Of a DNA stretch of 64,000 nucleotides, positions 16,011 through 28,105 are shown in pieces. Below the pieces are notes generated by a model that did not search any database, had not been told where the DNA came from, and saw only the letters and a list, made by a program, of their open reading frames with translations. The stretch is from Solirubrobacter sp963837485 (GTDB lineage: Bacteria; Actinomycetota; Thermoleophilia; Solirubrobacterales; Solirubrobacteraceae). Numbering within the stretch: the stretch's first letter is position 1; each line of letters opens with the position of its first letter. Location of the stretch: NCBI GenBank assembly GCA_963837485.1, contig CAWINP010000002.1:62001-126000 (forward strand), read 5' to 3'. Both the position numbers and the translations under genes were made by a program.

Positions 16011-16032
16011 CTTTACTGAAGGTGTCTGAGGT
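16000..16032. terminator. Perfect 14-bp hairpin after sufU
   Basis: acctcagacacctt (16000-16013) and its exact complement (16019-16032) are separated by 5 bases. The hairpin lies 2 bp beyond the sufU stop codon and is symmetrical, so it could terminate the suf transcript. The same sequence type is also what a dispersed REP-like element would look like. There is no long T-run. Confidence 0.6.
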
Positions 16033-16034
16033 CT

Positions 16035-16433
16035 TTAGGCGGCGGTCTCGGTTTCCCAGGCGGCGGCCTGGCCGAGGCTCGCCGACTTGAGGACCTTCAG
16101 CGAGAGCAGCGCGCACTTGATCCGCGTGGCGGAGATGTCGATCCCCAGCAGGTCGAGCACGAACGAGCGGTCGAGGCGCAGCACGTCGTCGACCTTCATC
16201 CCCACGATCTCCTCGGAGGCCATCGACGCGGAGGCCTGGGAGATCGCGCAGCCGTGGCCGGAGAAGCGGACCTCGGTGATCGTGCCCGCTTCGTCGGTGT
16301 GGAGCTGGACGCGCAGCTCGTCCCCGCACAGCGGGTTGGAGTCGAAGAACTCGAGGTCGGGGGAGTCCAGCTCGCCCCAATTCGACGGGTTCTTGTAGTG
16401 CTGGAGGATGTTCTCTCTGTACAGGTCGTCCAT
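16035..16433 (-). CDS. sufU: SufU Fe-S assembly / sulfur-transfer protein
   Basis: 132 residues, started at ATG 16431-16433 that overlaps the sufS stop (ATGA). Three conserved cysteines are visible: NPLCGDEL near residue 36, SGHGCAISQASASM near 62, and TRIKCALLSLKVL near 110, with the DEL aspartate as the fourth zinc ligand. SufU is a zinc protein that takes persulfide from SufS and passes it to SufB; it replaces SufE in Gram-positive and actinobacterial lineages. It is the last gene of the rrf2-sufC-sufS-sufU operon and is followed at once by a strong hairpin. Confidence 0.94.
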   Translation of the reverse strand: MDDLYRENILQHYKNPSNWGELDSPDLEFFDSNPLCGDELRVQLHTDEAGTITEVRFSGHGCAISQASASMASEEIVGMKVDDVLRLDRSFVLDLLGIDISATRIKCALLSLKVLKSASLGQAAAWETETAA

Positions 16434-17623
16434 CAGGCGAACACCTCCTGCACCGTGCCCAACCCTTCGATCAGCCGGTCCACGTCCTCGTGCGAGTTGT
16501 GGATCGCGTACGAGGCGCGCGTGGACGCCGGCGAGCCGAGCCGGCGGTGCAGCGGCTGCGCGCAGTGGTGGCCGGCACGCACGCAGACGCCCGAGCGCCC
16601 GAGGATCTCGGCGACGTCGTGCGGGTGGATCCCGTCCAGGGCGAACGAGGTCAACGACCCGCGTGCCTCGGGGTCGGAAGGCCCGTACAACGTCAGCCCG
16701 GGGATCTCCGAGAGGCGCTCGACCGCGTACGCCGTCACTTCGCGACCGTGCTCGCGGACGTGGTCCATGCCGATTCCGGACAGCCAGTCGATCGCGGCGC
16801 CGAGCCCGATCGCCTCGGCGACCGGCATCGTCCCCGCCTCGAACTTGGCCGGCGGCTCGGCCCACGTCGACTCGGTCTCCCCCACGCGGGCGATCATGTG
16901 CCCGCCGCCGAGGAACGGCGGCATCTCCTCGAGCAGCTCGCGCCGCCCGTGCAGCACGCCGATGCCCGTCGGCCCGTAGGCCTTGTGGCCCGTCCAGGCG
17001 TAGAAGTCGACACCCAGCGCCGCGAAGTCGACCGGCAGCGACGGCACCGCCTGGGCGCCGTCGACCAGCACCAGCGCGCCAGCGGCATGCGCACGGCGAG
17101 CGATCTCGGCGACCGGGTTGATCGTGCCGAGCACGTTCGAGACGTGCCCGACCGCCACGAGCTTCGGCCCGTGCTCCAGCAGCGCATCCAGCGCATCGAG
17201 ATCGAGCAGGCCGTCATCGCGGACCGGCACGTACTCCAGCCGGCCGCCCAGCATCTGCCACGGGACGATGTTGGAGTGGTGCTCCATCTGCGTCGTCAGC
17301 ACGAGGTCGTCCGGCCCCACGTTCGCGCGTCCCCACGCGTACGCGACGAGGTTGATCGCCTCGGTCGCGTTGCGCGTGAACACGGTCTCGCCGACCGCCG
17401 CGCCCGCGAACGCCGCCACCTTCGCGCGCGCCTCCTCGTAGGCCTCGGTCGCCTCGTTGGCGATCGAGTACACGGAGCGGTGGATCGTCGCCCGGTAGCA
17501 CTCGTAGTAGCGGTCCATCGCCTCGATCGCCGGACGCACGGTCTGCGCGGTGGCCGACGTATCGAGGTAGACGAGCCCCTCGCGCTCGATCGTGGGGAAG
17601 AGCGATGTCTGGGGGAGCGTCAT
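16433..17623 (-). CDS. sufS: Cysteine desulfurase SufS
   Basis: 396 residues, class V aminotransferase fold. The PLP lysine is in WTGHKAYGPTGIG near residue 215, and the catalytic cysteine lies in RAGHHCAQPLHRRLG near residue 355, with the short group-II-type loop. TTQMEHHSNIVPW and VDGAQAVPSLPVD complete the PLP pocket. It removes sulfur from cysteine as persulfide for SufU and SufB. The gene overlaps sufC by 4 bp and sufU by 1 bp. The N-terminus is slightly short relative to E. coli SufS but complete for this family. Confidence 0.95.
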   Translation of the reverse strand: MTLPQTSLFPTIEREGLVYLDTSATAQTVRPAIEAMDRYYECYRATIHRSVYSIANEATEAYEEARAKVAAFAGAAVGETVFTRNATEAINLVAYAWGRANVGPDDLVLTTQMEHHSNIVPWQMLGGRLEYVPVRDDGLLDLDALDALLEHGPKLVAVGHVSNVLGTINPVAEIARRAHAAGALVLVDGAQAVPSLPVDFAALGVDFYAWTGHKAYGPTGIGVLHGRRELLEEMPPFLGGGHMIARVGETESTWAEPPAKFEAGTMPVAEAIGLGAAIDWLSGIGMDHVREHGREVTAYAVERLSEIPGLTLYGPSDPEARGSLTSFALDGIHPHDVAEILGRSGVCVRAGHHCAQPLHRRLGSPASTRASYAIHNSHEDVDRLIEGLGTVQEVFA

Positions 17624-18387
17624 CGCACAGCTGCTACCTCGTCGCGAATCCAGCCGTAGCCCTTCTGCTCGAGCACCGTGACGAGCTCGGGCCCGCCCTC
17701 CTTGACGATCCGGCCCTCGAACATGATGTGCACGAACTGCGGCTTGACCATGTGCAGGATGCGCTGGTAGTGCGTGATGATCAGGACGCCCATGTCGGTG
17801 CCCTGGGCGACCGTGTTCACCCCGGCCGCAACGGTGTTCAGCGCGTCGATGTCCAGGCCCGAGTCGGTCTCGTCCAGCACCGCCAGCGTCGGCATCAGGA
17901 GCGCGAGCTGGAGGATCTCCATGCGCTTCTTCTCGCCGCCGGAGAAGCCGTCGTTGAGGTAGCGGTTGGAGAACTCGCGCGGCACGTGCGTGAGCTCCAT
18001 CGCCGCCTCGACCGTCTTGCGGAAGTCCTTCAGCGAGATCGCCGCCTCGCCGCGCGCCTCACGGTGGGCGTTCATCACCATGCGCAGGTACTTGGCCACG
18101 GTCACGCCCGGGATCGCGACCGGGTACTGGAACGCCATGAACAGGCCCGCCCGGGCGCGCTCGTCCGGATCGGCCTCCGTGATGTCGGAGCCGTTGAAGA
18201 GGACCTGGCCCTCGGTCACCTCGAGGTTCGGGTGGCCCATGATCGCGTTCGCGAGCGTGGACTTGCCCGAGCCGTTGGGGCCCATCAGGGCGTGGAACTC
18301 GCCGGGGCGGACGTGCAGGTCGACCCCCTTGAGGATCTGCTTGTCCGCGGCGCTGACGTGCAGGTTCTTGATCTGAAGTTCGGCCAT
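17620..18387 (-). CDS. sufC: Fe-S cluster assembly ATPase SufC
   Basis: 255 residues, ABC ATPase. Walker A is GPNGSGKSTLANAIMG near residue 38, the Q-loop FMAFQYP near 85, the signature FSGGEKKRMEILQ near 148, and Walker B LAVLDETDSGLDIDAL near 170. DETDSGLDID is typical of SufC. It drives conformational change of the SufBC2D scaffold. It lies 6 bp after the Rrf2 gene and overlaps sufS. The scaffold genes sufB and sufD are in a separate block 4 kb downstream on the same strand. Confidence 0.95.
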   Translation of the reverse strand: MAELQIKNLHVSAADKQILKGVDLHVRPGEFHALMGPNGSGKSTLANAIMGHPNLEVTEGQVLFNGSDITEADPDERARAGLFMAFQYPVAIPGVTVAKYLRMVMNAHREARGEAAISLKDFRKTVEAAMELTHVPREFSNRYLNDGFSGGEKKRMEILQLALLMPTLAVLDETDSGLDIDALNTVAAGVNTVAQGTDMGVLIITHYQRILHMVKPQFVHIMFEGRIVKEGGPELVTVLEQKGYGWIRDEVAAVR

Positions 18388-18393
18388 GTGTCC

Positions 18394-18858
18394 TTACGAA
18401 GCGGTAGTCATCGGAGTGGTCACGCCAGGGCGCGCGTCGAATTCCACGAGCTCGGCGAGCGTCGTCCGCTGCAGCGAGGTGATGACGCCCATCTGCACGC
18501 GCGTCCATAGCAGCTTGGTCGCGCAGGCCCCGCCGTCTTCGCCATGCGAGCAGAGCACGCGGCCGTCGTGGTCGTCGAGGAAGCAGTCCATCGGGGCGAT
18601 CGCGCCCTCGAGCGCGAGCACCGCCTGATCCATCGTGATCTCCGACGCCGGGCGCGCGAGCACATAGCCGCCGTGGGCGCCGCGCGTCGCGGCGACCAGC
18701 CCGGCCTTCTTGAGCAGCGCGGCGATCCGCTCGCAGTACGCCAGCGGGAGGTTCTCGACCTCCGCTATCGCCTTCAGCGAAACCGGCTGCCCGCTCTCCT
18801 GACGCCCAAGCTGGATGAGCAGCCTGACCCCATACTCGGCCTTGGTCGTGAAGATCAT
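18394..18858 (-). CDS. Rrf2-family Fe-S regulator of the suf genes
   Basis: 154 residues. The N-terminal winged helix starts MIFTTKAEYGVRLLIQLGRQ, with ATRGAHGGYVLARPASEITM as the wing. Three cysteines follow in CFLDDHDGRVLCSHGEDGGAC spacing (C-x11-C-x8-C), the Fe-S cluster ligands of IscR/SufR-type sensors. Placed first in the rrf2-sufC-sufS-sufU operon, it most likely represses the suf genes when clusters are sufficient. An imperfect inverted repeat (18870-18886) just upstream is a possible autoregulatory site. The alternative, a nitrite- or redox-sensing Rrf2, is less likely given the neighbours. Confidence 0.88.
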   Translation of the reverse strand: MIFTTKAEYGVRLLIQLGRQESGQPVSLKAIAEVENLPLAYCERIAALLKKAGLVAATRGAHGGYVLARPASEITMDQAVLALEGAIAPMDCFLDDHDGRVLCSHGEDGGACATKLLWTRVQMGVITSLQRTTLAELVEFDARPGVTTPMTTAS

Positions 18859-18869
18859 CGGCGCTAAAG

Positions 18870-18886
18870 CCTACCAACGAGGTCGG
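18870..18886. promoter_or_regulatory. Possible Rrf2 operator upstream of the suf operon
   Basis: cctacc (18870-18875) and ggtcgg (18881-18886) form an inverted repeat with one mismatch and a 5-base spacer, 11 bp before the regulator start. The position suits autoregulation, but the repeat is short and could be chance. Confidence 0.25.
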
Positions 18887-18935
18887 AGTTGCCACTCGCC
18901 GAGAACTCGAACCGGCCGCCGAAGCTATAGAGGGC

Positions 18936-19454
18936 ATGGACGACGCCGCAGCGATCACGCGGTCATTGAAGGACCCGCAGGCCTTCGTGGCCGTGTTCGA
19001 CCGCCACTACGGCGCGGTCCACGGCTTCGCGGGCCGGCGCGCCGGCCCGGACCTCGCCGACGAGATCGCGGCGGAGACGTTCACCCGCGCCTTCGACCGC
19101 CGCACGACCTACGACCGCCGCTACCCCGACGCGCGGCCGTGGCTGCTGGCGATCGCGTCGAACCTGCTGCGCCGCCACTGGAAGGCCGAGCGCCACCATC
19201 TGGAGGCGTGGGCACGCGCGCGCGCCGGAGCCCCGCAGCACGACGCGCTGCCCGAAGCGATCGGCCACGAGATCCTGCAAGCGCTCGATGCGCTCGCCCC
19301 CGCCGACCGCGAGGCGCTGCTGCTGTACGCCTGGGGTGAGCTGTCCTACGAGGAGATCGCGCGAGCCATGAACACGCCCCTCGGCACCGTCCGCTCGCGG
19401 ATCGCGCGCGCCCGCGGCCGCCTCTCCGCCTGCCTGGAGGACTCGCATGCCTGA
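18936..19454 (+). CDS. ECF sigma factor
   Basis: 172 residues. Region 2 spans about 18-85 (FDRHYGAVHGFAGRRAGPDL, DEIAAETFTRAFDRR, ARPWLLAIASNLLRRHWKAE) and region 4 about 110-165 (ALDALAPADREALLLYAWGE and LSYEEIARAMNTPLGTVRSR). It is of normal ECF length. The next gene overlaps its end by 8 bp and encodes a membrane protein of the kind that often follows such sigma factors, so the pair probably forms a sigma/anti-sigma-like unit. The inducing signal is unknown. It is divergent from the suf regulator. Confidence 0.9.
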   Translation: MDDAAAITRSLKDPQAFVAVFDRHYGAVHGFAGRRAGPDLADEIAAETFTRAFDRRTTYDRRYPDARPWLLAIASNLLRRHWKAERHHLEAWARARAGAPQHDALPEAIGHEILQALDALAPADREALLLYAWGELSYEEIARAMNTPLGTVRSRIARARGRLSACLEDSHA

Positions 19455-20379
19455 GCTCGAGCTGCTCAAGCGCTTCGCGCCGCCGCGCACCATGCCGACG
19501 CCCGAGGCCCGCCAGGCCGCACGCGAGGCATTGCTCAAGCGGACCCGCCGCCGGCGCTTCCCGCGCCCCTTGCTGCTGGTTCCCGCCTTCGCGGCTGTCG
19601 CCGCGCTGGTCGCGATCGCGTGGCCCGACCGCGACCCGCGCCTGGACGAGCGCCCGGCAACCCGCAAACCCGCCGCGACCGGGCTCGCGCCGACCCGCCC
19701 GCTCACGCCCGGCCGGTATCTCTACACGCGCTCGCGCGGCGAGTACCTGACCACCGTCGGCGACACGCCGGGCTACTCGCTCCTGGTCGGGAACCAGCGA
19801 GAGAGCTGGATGGCGCTCGACGGCACCGGTTGGCTGACCACCCGCAACGGCAAGCAGACCTGGCTGAGCGACCGCGACCATCAGCGCTGGATCGCCGCCG
19901 GGCGCCCGAAGCTGACCGGAAAGGGCGACGACACGAGCATCGGCGTTGACGACCAGGGCGGCCCCACGGCGATGACCACGCCCTCGCTCCCCACCGACCC
20001 GGACGCGTTGCTCGCGGGGCTGAGCCGTGGCAAGACGCCCGACCAGACGTTCCAGGAGCTCGAGAGCGCGCTGCGCGAGAGCTACACGACGGCCGCCCAG
20101 CGCGCCGCGCTGTATGAGGTCGCCGGCCGGATCCCGGGCGTGAGGCGCGAGCCCGCGGCCACCGATCACGACGGCCGGGCGGGCACCGGCTTCATGCTCG
20201 ACGACACGGACAACAAGCTGCGGACGGAGCTGATCATCGACCCGCAGACGCACGCGCTGCTCGGCGACGAGCAGACGACGCTGCCCGGCTACTGGAACGA
20301 CTACAAGCCCGGAACCGTGATCGGCTGGACGGTGATCGAGCGCGTCGAGGTGGTGGACAAGATCAAGGAACGGCCCTGA
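19447..20379 (+). CDS. CU044_5270-like membrane-anchored protein, partner of ECF sigma
   Basis: 310 residues. A basic cytoplasmic N-terminus (about 1-40) precedes one membrane helix (PLLLVPAFAAVAALVAIAW, about 40-58). The remaining 250 residues would be outside the cell and contain YLYTRSRGEYLTTVGD, WLTTRNGKQTWLSDRDHQRW and a C-terminal FMLDDTDNKLRTELIIDPQT, the pattern of the actinobacterial CU044_5270 family. These proteins usually sit directly after an ECF sigma gene, as here (8-bp overlap). A sensor or anti-sigma role is inferred from position and topology; no zinc-finger motif is present. Confidence 0.7.
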   Translation: MPELELLKRFAPPRTMPTPEARQAAREALLKRTRRRRFPRPLLLVPAFAAVAALVAIAWPDRDPRLDERPATRKPAATGLAPTRPLTPGRYLYTRSRGEYLTTVGDTPGYSLLVGNQRESWMALDGTGWLTTRNGKQTWLSDRDHQRWIAAGRPKLTGKGDDTSIGVDDQGGPTAMTTPSLPTDPDALLAGLSRGKTPDQTFQELESALRESYTTAAQRAALYEVAGRIPGVRREPAATDHDGRAGTGFMLDDTDNKLRTELIIDPQTHALLGDEQTTLPGYWNDYKPGTVIGWTVIERVEVVDKIKERP

Positions 20380-20440
20380 CGCGTGCGCGTGGCGCCGATA
20401 CGCATCAACGGGCGCAGCACGAGGCCGCGCGGCTGCTGAA

Positions 20441-21625
20441 TCAGACGTTCGGGACCGACGCGCTCAAGGGCAGGCTGGTGATCGGCGTCGCGAAGATCAC
20501 CGTCAACGCGGCGTAGAGCGCCGGGACGGCGGCAACCACGGCGAGCGCGCCGGACAGCCCGAGGGCGCTCGCCAGAGCGGGTGCGGCGAGCGAGCCGGCG
20601 GCGATCGCGGCGATCGTGAGCGCGAAGTAGACGCCGTAGGCGCGGGCGAGGACGTCGTCGTCGAGCTCGTGCTGCAGCCCCGTGTCGACCAGCACCTCGA
20701 CAGCGACCGCTCCGGCGCCGGCGGCCAGCGCGAGCGCGACGGCACCCGGCAGCCCGGTCACGAGGGCGAGCAGGGCGACGGCGCCCGCGAGCAGCGGCAG
20801 GCCGTGCCGGCCTATGCGGGCCGACCACGCGGCTCCGGCCACGCCGCCGAGGCCGAGCGCGGCGAGCAGCCAGCCGTAGCCGTGCTCGCCGGCGCCGAGG
20901 CGGCGGCTGAGCAGCAGCAGGAGCACGGTCTGCGCGCCGTAGACGAAGCTGGACGCGAGGTCGGCGCCGGCGAGCCGGCGGGCGACCGGGTGCGAGGCGA
21001 GCGCCACGGCACCCGCGCGCAGGCCGCCGGCCTCGCGCGCCGAGCCGGCCGGGGCCGACCACGGGCCCGCGGGGATCGCCGCGACCAGCAGCGCGGACGC
21101 CGCGAACGTCGCCGCGTTGGCCGCGAACGCCGCGGCCGGCGACGCGAAGACGAGCAGGACCGCGCCGAGCGCCGGCCCGGCCACCACGCAGGCGGCGGCG
21201 ACGGCGGAGCGCGCCGCGTTCGCCGCCGCGCGCTGGTCGTCGTCGACCAGCCGCGGAGTCGAAGCCGCGACCGCCGGCGGATACGGCGCGCCGGCCAGCG
21301 TCGCGGCGGCGGCCAGCAGCGGCGCGAGCACGATCGGCGCCGCCGACAGCGCGACGAGCGCGAGCAGGGCCATCAGCCCCGCCCGCAGCCAGTCCGAGAC
21401 GAGCAGCACGCGCCGGCGGTCCCAGCGATCGGCCACGACGCCGCCCAGCGGAGCGCCGACCACCATCGGGAGCACGCGCGCGGCGGTCGCGGCGCCGACC
21501 CAGGCGGTCGAGCCGGTGCGCTCGAACACGAGCGCGAGCAGCGCGACGTTGTAGAGCCAGTCGCCCGCCTGCGAGACCGCCAGGGCGGCGAGCAGGCGGC
21601 GGAAGCGGGGATGCCGGCGCAGCAT
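20441..21625 (-). CDS. MFS exporter
   Basis: 394 residues with about 12 hydrophobic segments. The N-terminus RRLLAALAVSQAGDWLYNVA and the motif-A-like GAPLGGVVADRWDRRRVLLV between helices 2 and 3 are typical of the enterobactin-exporter/macrolide-efflux branch of MFS. Its substrate is unknown. It is transcribed with the collagen-like protein gene, whose stop lies 3 bp before its start. The C-terminal end is a normal-length helix 12 with a short tail. Drug, siderophore or metabolite export are all possible. Confidence 0.82.
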   Translation of the reverse strand: MLRRHPRFRRLLAALAVSQAGDWLYNVALLALVFERTGSTAWVGAATAARVLPMVVGAPLGGVVADRWDRRRVLLVSDWLRAGLMALLALVALSAAPIVLAPLLAAAATLAGAPYPPAVAASTPRLVDDDQRAAANAARSAVAAACVVAGPALGAVLLVFASPAAAFAANAATFAASALLVAAIPAGPWSAPAGSAREAGGLRAGAVALASHPVARRLAGADLASSFVYGAQTVLLLLLSRRLGAGEHGYGWLLAALGLGGVAGAAWSARIGRHGLPLLAGAVALLALVTGLPGAVALALAAGAGAVAVEVLVDTGLQHELDDDVLARAYGVYFALTIAAIAAGSLAAPALASALGLSGALAVVAAVPALYAALTVIFATPITSLPLSASVPNV

Positions 21626-21628
21626 CGC

Positions 21629-22240
21629 TCAGCTCACCTTCGCGCAGATCGCGTAGGTGGTGAGCTCCTGGTCGGCGCCGCTCAGGTTGGCGGCGATGAT
21701 GCGCCAGCCGACCGACTTCCCGTTGCCGTCGACGATGGGCTCGTTGCGGGTGAGCGCGACGCCGGCGATGCCTGCGGTCCCGACGTGCCCGCCGCCGCCG
21801 ATCGCGGTTTCGCCGGCGTCGCAGTTGATGGGGTTGACCGTGGCGTAGTTGTTGGCGACCGTCGAGACCTTCGAGACGACGTGCAGGCCGGTCACGCCGG
21901 TGTCGCCCTTGTCGCCCTTGTCGCCCTTCTGGCCCGGCGCGCCCGGATCGCCCTTCTCGCCCTTCAGGCCCGTGTCGCCCTTCTGGCCCGGCGCGCCCGC
22001 GTCGCCCGGATCGCCCTTCGGGCCGGTGTCGCCCTTCGGGCCGGCCGCGAGCTCGCCGCCGGCGAAGTCCTGCGCCTGCAGCGAGTGGTCCCTGACGGCG
22101 ATCGACGTGACCGCGTTGTTCTTGAGCTCCCGCGCGCCGACGCTGTGAGGGGCGAGGTAGCCGGACGCGTAGGCGCCGCCGCCCAGCGAGACGAACAGCG
22201 CGGCCGTGGAGAGGATGAGTGCGGGGGTGGGCTTGTTCAT
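21629..22240 (-). CDS. Exported collagen-like (Gly-X-Y) protein
   Basis: 203 residues from ATG 22238-22240. A signal or anchor segment (ALILSTAALFVSLGGGAYA) begins at residue 6, followed by a short domain (HSVGARELKNNAVTSIAVRD) seen in many actinobacterial exported proteins. Residues about 68-120 are about 17 uninterrupted Gly-X-Y triplets rich in Lys, Asp and Pro (GPKGDTGPKGDPG-type). The last 85 residues form a globular domain ending TYAICAKVS with two cysteines. It could form a surface trimer. Function unknown. It precedes the MFS gene by 3 bp. Confidence 0.75.
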   Translation of the reverse strand: MNKPTPALILSTAALFVSLGGGAYASGYLAPHSVGARELKNNAVTSIAVRDHSLQAQDFAGGELAAGPKGDTGPKGDPGDAGAPGQKGDTGLKGEKGDPGAPGQKGDKGDKGDTGVTGLHVVSKVSTVANNYATVNPINCDAGETAIGGGGHVGTAGIAGVALTRNEPIVDGNGKSVGWRIIAANLSGADQELTTYAICAKVS

Positions 22241-22333
22241 GGCGCCAGCGTCCGCGAGCAGGAGCTCCCGCACATCGGGCGACCGGCGTATCCGCCCTCC
22301 TCAGATTCGGCGGCGCACGCCGCCTGAGGTACC

Positions 22334-24515
22334 TCAGATGAGCCCGCTGCGGTGCGCCAGCGCGGCTGCCTCGCCGCGGCTCGCGACGCCGAGCTTGGCC
22401 AGGATGTTGGAGACGTGGACGCTGGCGGTCTTGGGCGAGATGAACAGCGCCTGCGCGACCTGAGTGTTCGAGCGGCCCTCGGCAACGAGCGCCAGCACCT
22501 CGTGCTCGCGGTCGGTGAGGCCGAAGCCGTCGTCGGGCCGGCCCACCGGCACGGCACCCACTTTGCGGGCGAGTGCCGAGAGGGGCGCGGCGCCCAGCCG
22601 CTCCGCGATCCCCGCCCCCTCCGAACCGGCCTGCTTGTCCCCGGCCTCGGCCGACCGCAGCAGCGCGTAGGCCAGCGTGTGCGGCTCGCCGGCCTCGCGC
22701 GCGGCGCCGACGGCCGCCGCCCACTCCTGCGCGCCGGGCTCGGCGCGCGCCCGCGCGGCCTCGGCGGCCGCCAGCGCCTTCTGCGCGCGGTCGTGGGGCG
22801 TGGTCGCGGGCAGCGCGACGGCGCGCGCCTCCAGCGCGGCGACGCGCTCGGGATCCGGCGTCCCGTCCGCCTCCACGCGCAGGCCGATCGCGATCAGCGG
22901 CCACTCGTAGCGCAGCAGCGCCTCGGCTGGATCGCCCGTCAGCTCACGCGCCACGATCGCTCGCGCCGCCGCCGCGTCGCCGCGAGCGTGTGCGACCGCC
23001 GCCTCGACGTAGGCGACCGCTTGGCGCTCCTGCGGCTCGCGCCGGTCGCCCAGCTCGCGCACGGCGGCCTGGACCGCGCGGGCCGCGTCGTCGACCCGCC
23101 CGCGCAGCAGCGCCAGCCGCGCCTCGAACTCGACGAGCGCCGGCCCCTTCCCCATCAGCAGTGCCTCCGCCTCGTCCCAGCGTCCGAGCAGCAGCAGCGC
23201 CTCGACCTCGTTGGCCACCAGGTAGACGCCGAGGCTGCGCGTCATGCCCGTGCGCTCGGTCAGCTCGCGCCCGGCCGCGGTGACCTCGACCGCCTCGGCG
23301 TAGCGGCCCTGGAGCGTCAGCACGTCGGAGAGGTTGATCGACGCGCGCACCGCCAGCGGCTGGTCGCCGATCCGCCGCGCGATGTCGCGTGCCTCGCGCA
23401 GCGCCTCGAGGCCCTCGTCCGGGCTTCGTCCCCAATACGCGCGCACGCTGCCCAGCGTCGCCAGCGCCTGCGCCTCCTGGAGCGATGCGCCCGCCTCGCG
23501 CGCGGCGGTCAGCGCGCGCTCGACCGTCGCCTCGGCCTGCTCCATGTCGCCGACACGCATGTGGGTGGCGGCCAGCACGTTGAGCACGAGCGCGCGGGTC
23601 TCGCCGGAGTCGCCAGGACCGACCGCCGCCACCGCGTCGCGCAGCGTCGCGATCGCCGCGTCGCTGCGACCCCATTCGCGCAGCGTCGTGCCGCGCAGGA
23701 CAAGCAGCGGCACGCGCACGCCGCCCGGCTGGGCGAGCGCCTCGTCGAGCAGCGACACGCCGCGCTCCAGGTTGCGGGCGTAGTACGCCGCCTCGGCGGC
23801 CAGCCGCAGCAGCTCCACCTGGTCGAGCCCGCAGCGCTCCTCCGCGTCGGACACCTGCGGCCACAGCTCGAGCGCGCGCTCGTAGTGCCGCTGCGCCTCC
23901 GCCGGGGCGTAGCCGGCGGTCGCGCGGCCGGCTTCGACCGACGCGCCGAGCGCGCGCGGGAGGTCGTGCGCCGCGTACCAGTGTCGAGCGAGCATCGCCG
24001 CCACCGGCGCCTCGCCGCCGGCCAGCTCCGGCGCCGCGCTCAGCGCCTCGCCGTAGGCCGCGTGCAGGCGCACGCGCTCGCCGGGCAGCATGTCCTCGTA
24101 GACGGCGTCGCGTGCGAGCACGTGGCGGAACGCATAGCCGCGGCGCGCCGTCGTGCACGCCGGCCCCGTCCGGATCGAGCTCAGGCACGAGCCGGCCGAG
24201 CGGACCCCGCGCGTTGCCCAGCAGCAGGTCCAGCTGCGCCGCCGGGGTCGTCCGGACGAGGGACCGCAGGGCGTCGACGAGTGGCGCGAGCGGAAGCGCG
24301 TCACCGCCGATCTCCACGCACGCGCCGCTCAGCACGCGCGCCGAGCGCGCGCGCTTGGCCACCTCCTCGACCAGCCGCGTCTTGCCGACGCCCGCCTCGC
24401 CGCCCACGATCACGACCGCGGCGTCGCCGGCCGCCGCGCGCTCGACGGCGCCGGTCAGCACCGCGAGCTCCGCCTCGCGGCCGACCAGCACCGGGCTGAT
24501 CAGGGTGACCCCCAT
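22334..24515 (-). pseudogene. LuxR-family STAND (LAL) regulator, internally deleted and frameshifted
   Basis: The N-terminal frame starts at ATG 24513-24515 (MGVTLISPVLVGREAELAVL) with Walker A GGEAGVGKTRLVEEV near residue 45, and reads to about residue 120 (LGRLVPELDPDGAG). The C-terminal part is in another frame: GYAFRHVLARDAVYEDMLPG, a long TPR-like helical region, and a C-terminal LuxR HTH (LTDREHEVLALVAEGRSNTQ) ending at 22334. In intact family members about 230-260 residues with Walker B and the winged helix lie between these blocks; here none do. So an internal deletion plus a frameshift at about 24135-24165 has broken the gene. The C-terminal piece might still be made from an internal start. 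Confidence 0.75.
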
Positions 24516-24539
24516 GCGCCTCCTATCCTCCCGCAGCGC

Positions 24540-26363
<1,824 letters not shown>

Positions 26364-26392
26364 AATCCGGCCTACACTCGCCCGACGGCACG

Positions 26393-28095
<1,703 letters not shown>

Positions 28096-28105
<10 letters not shown>

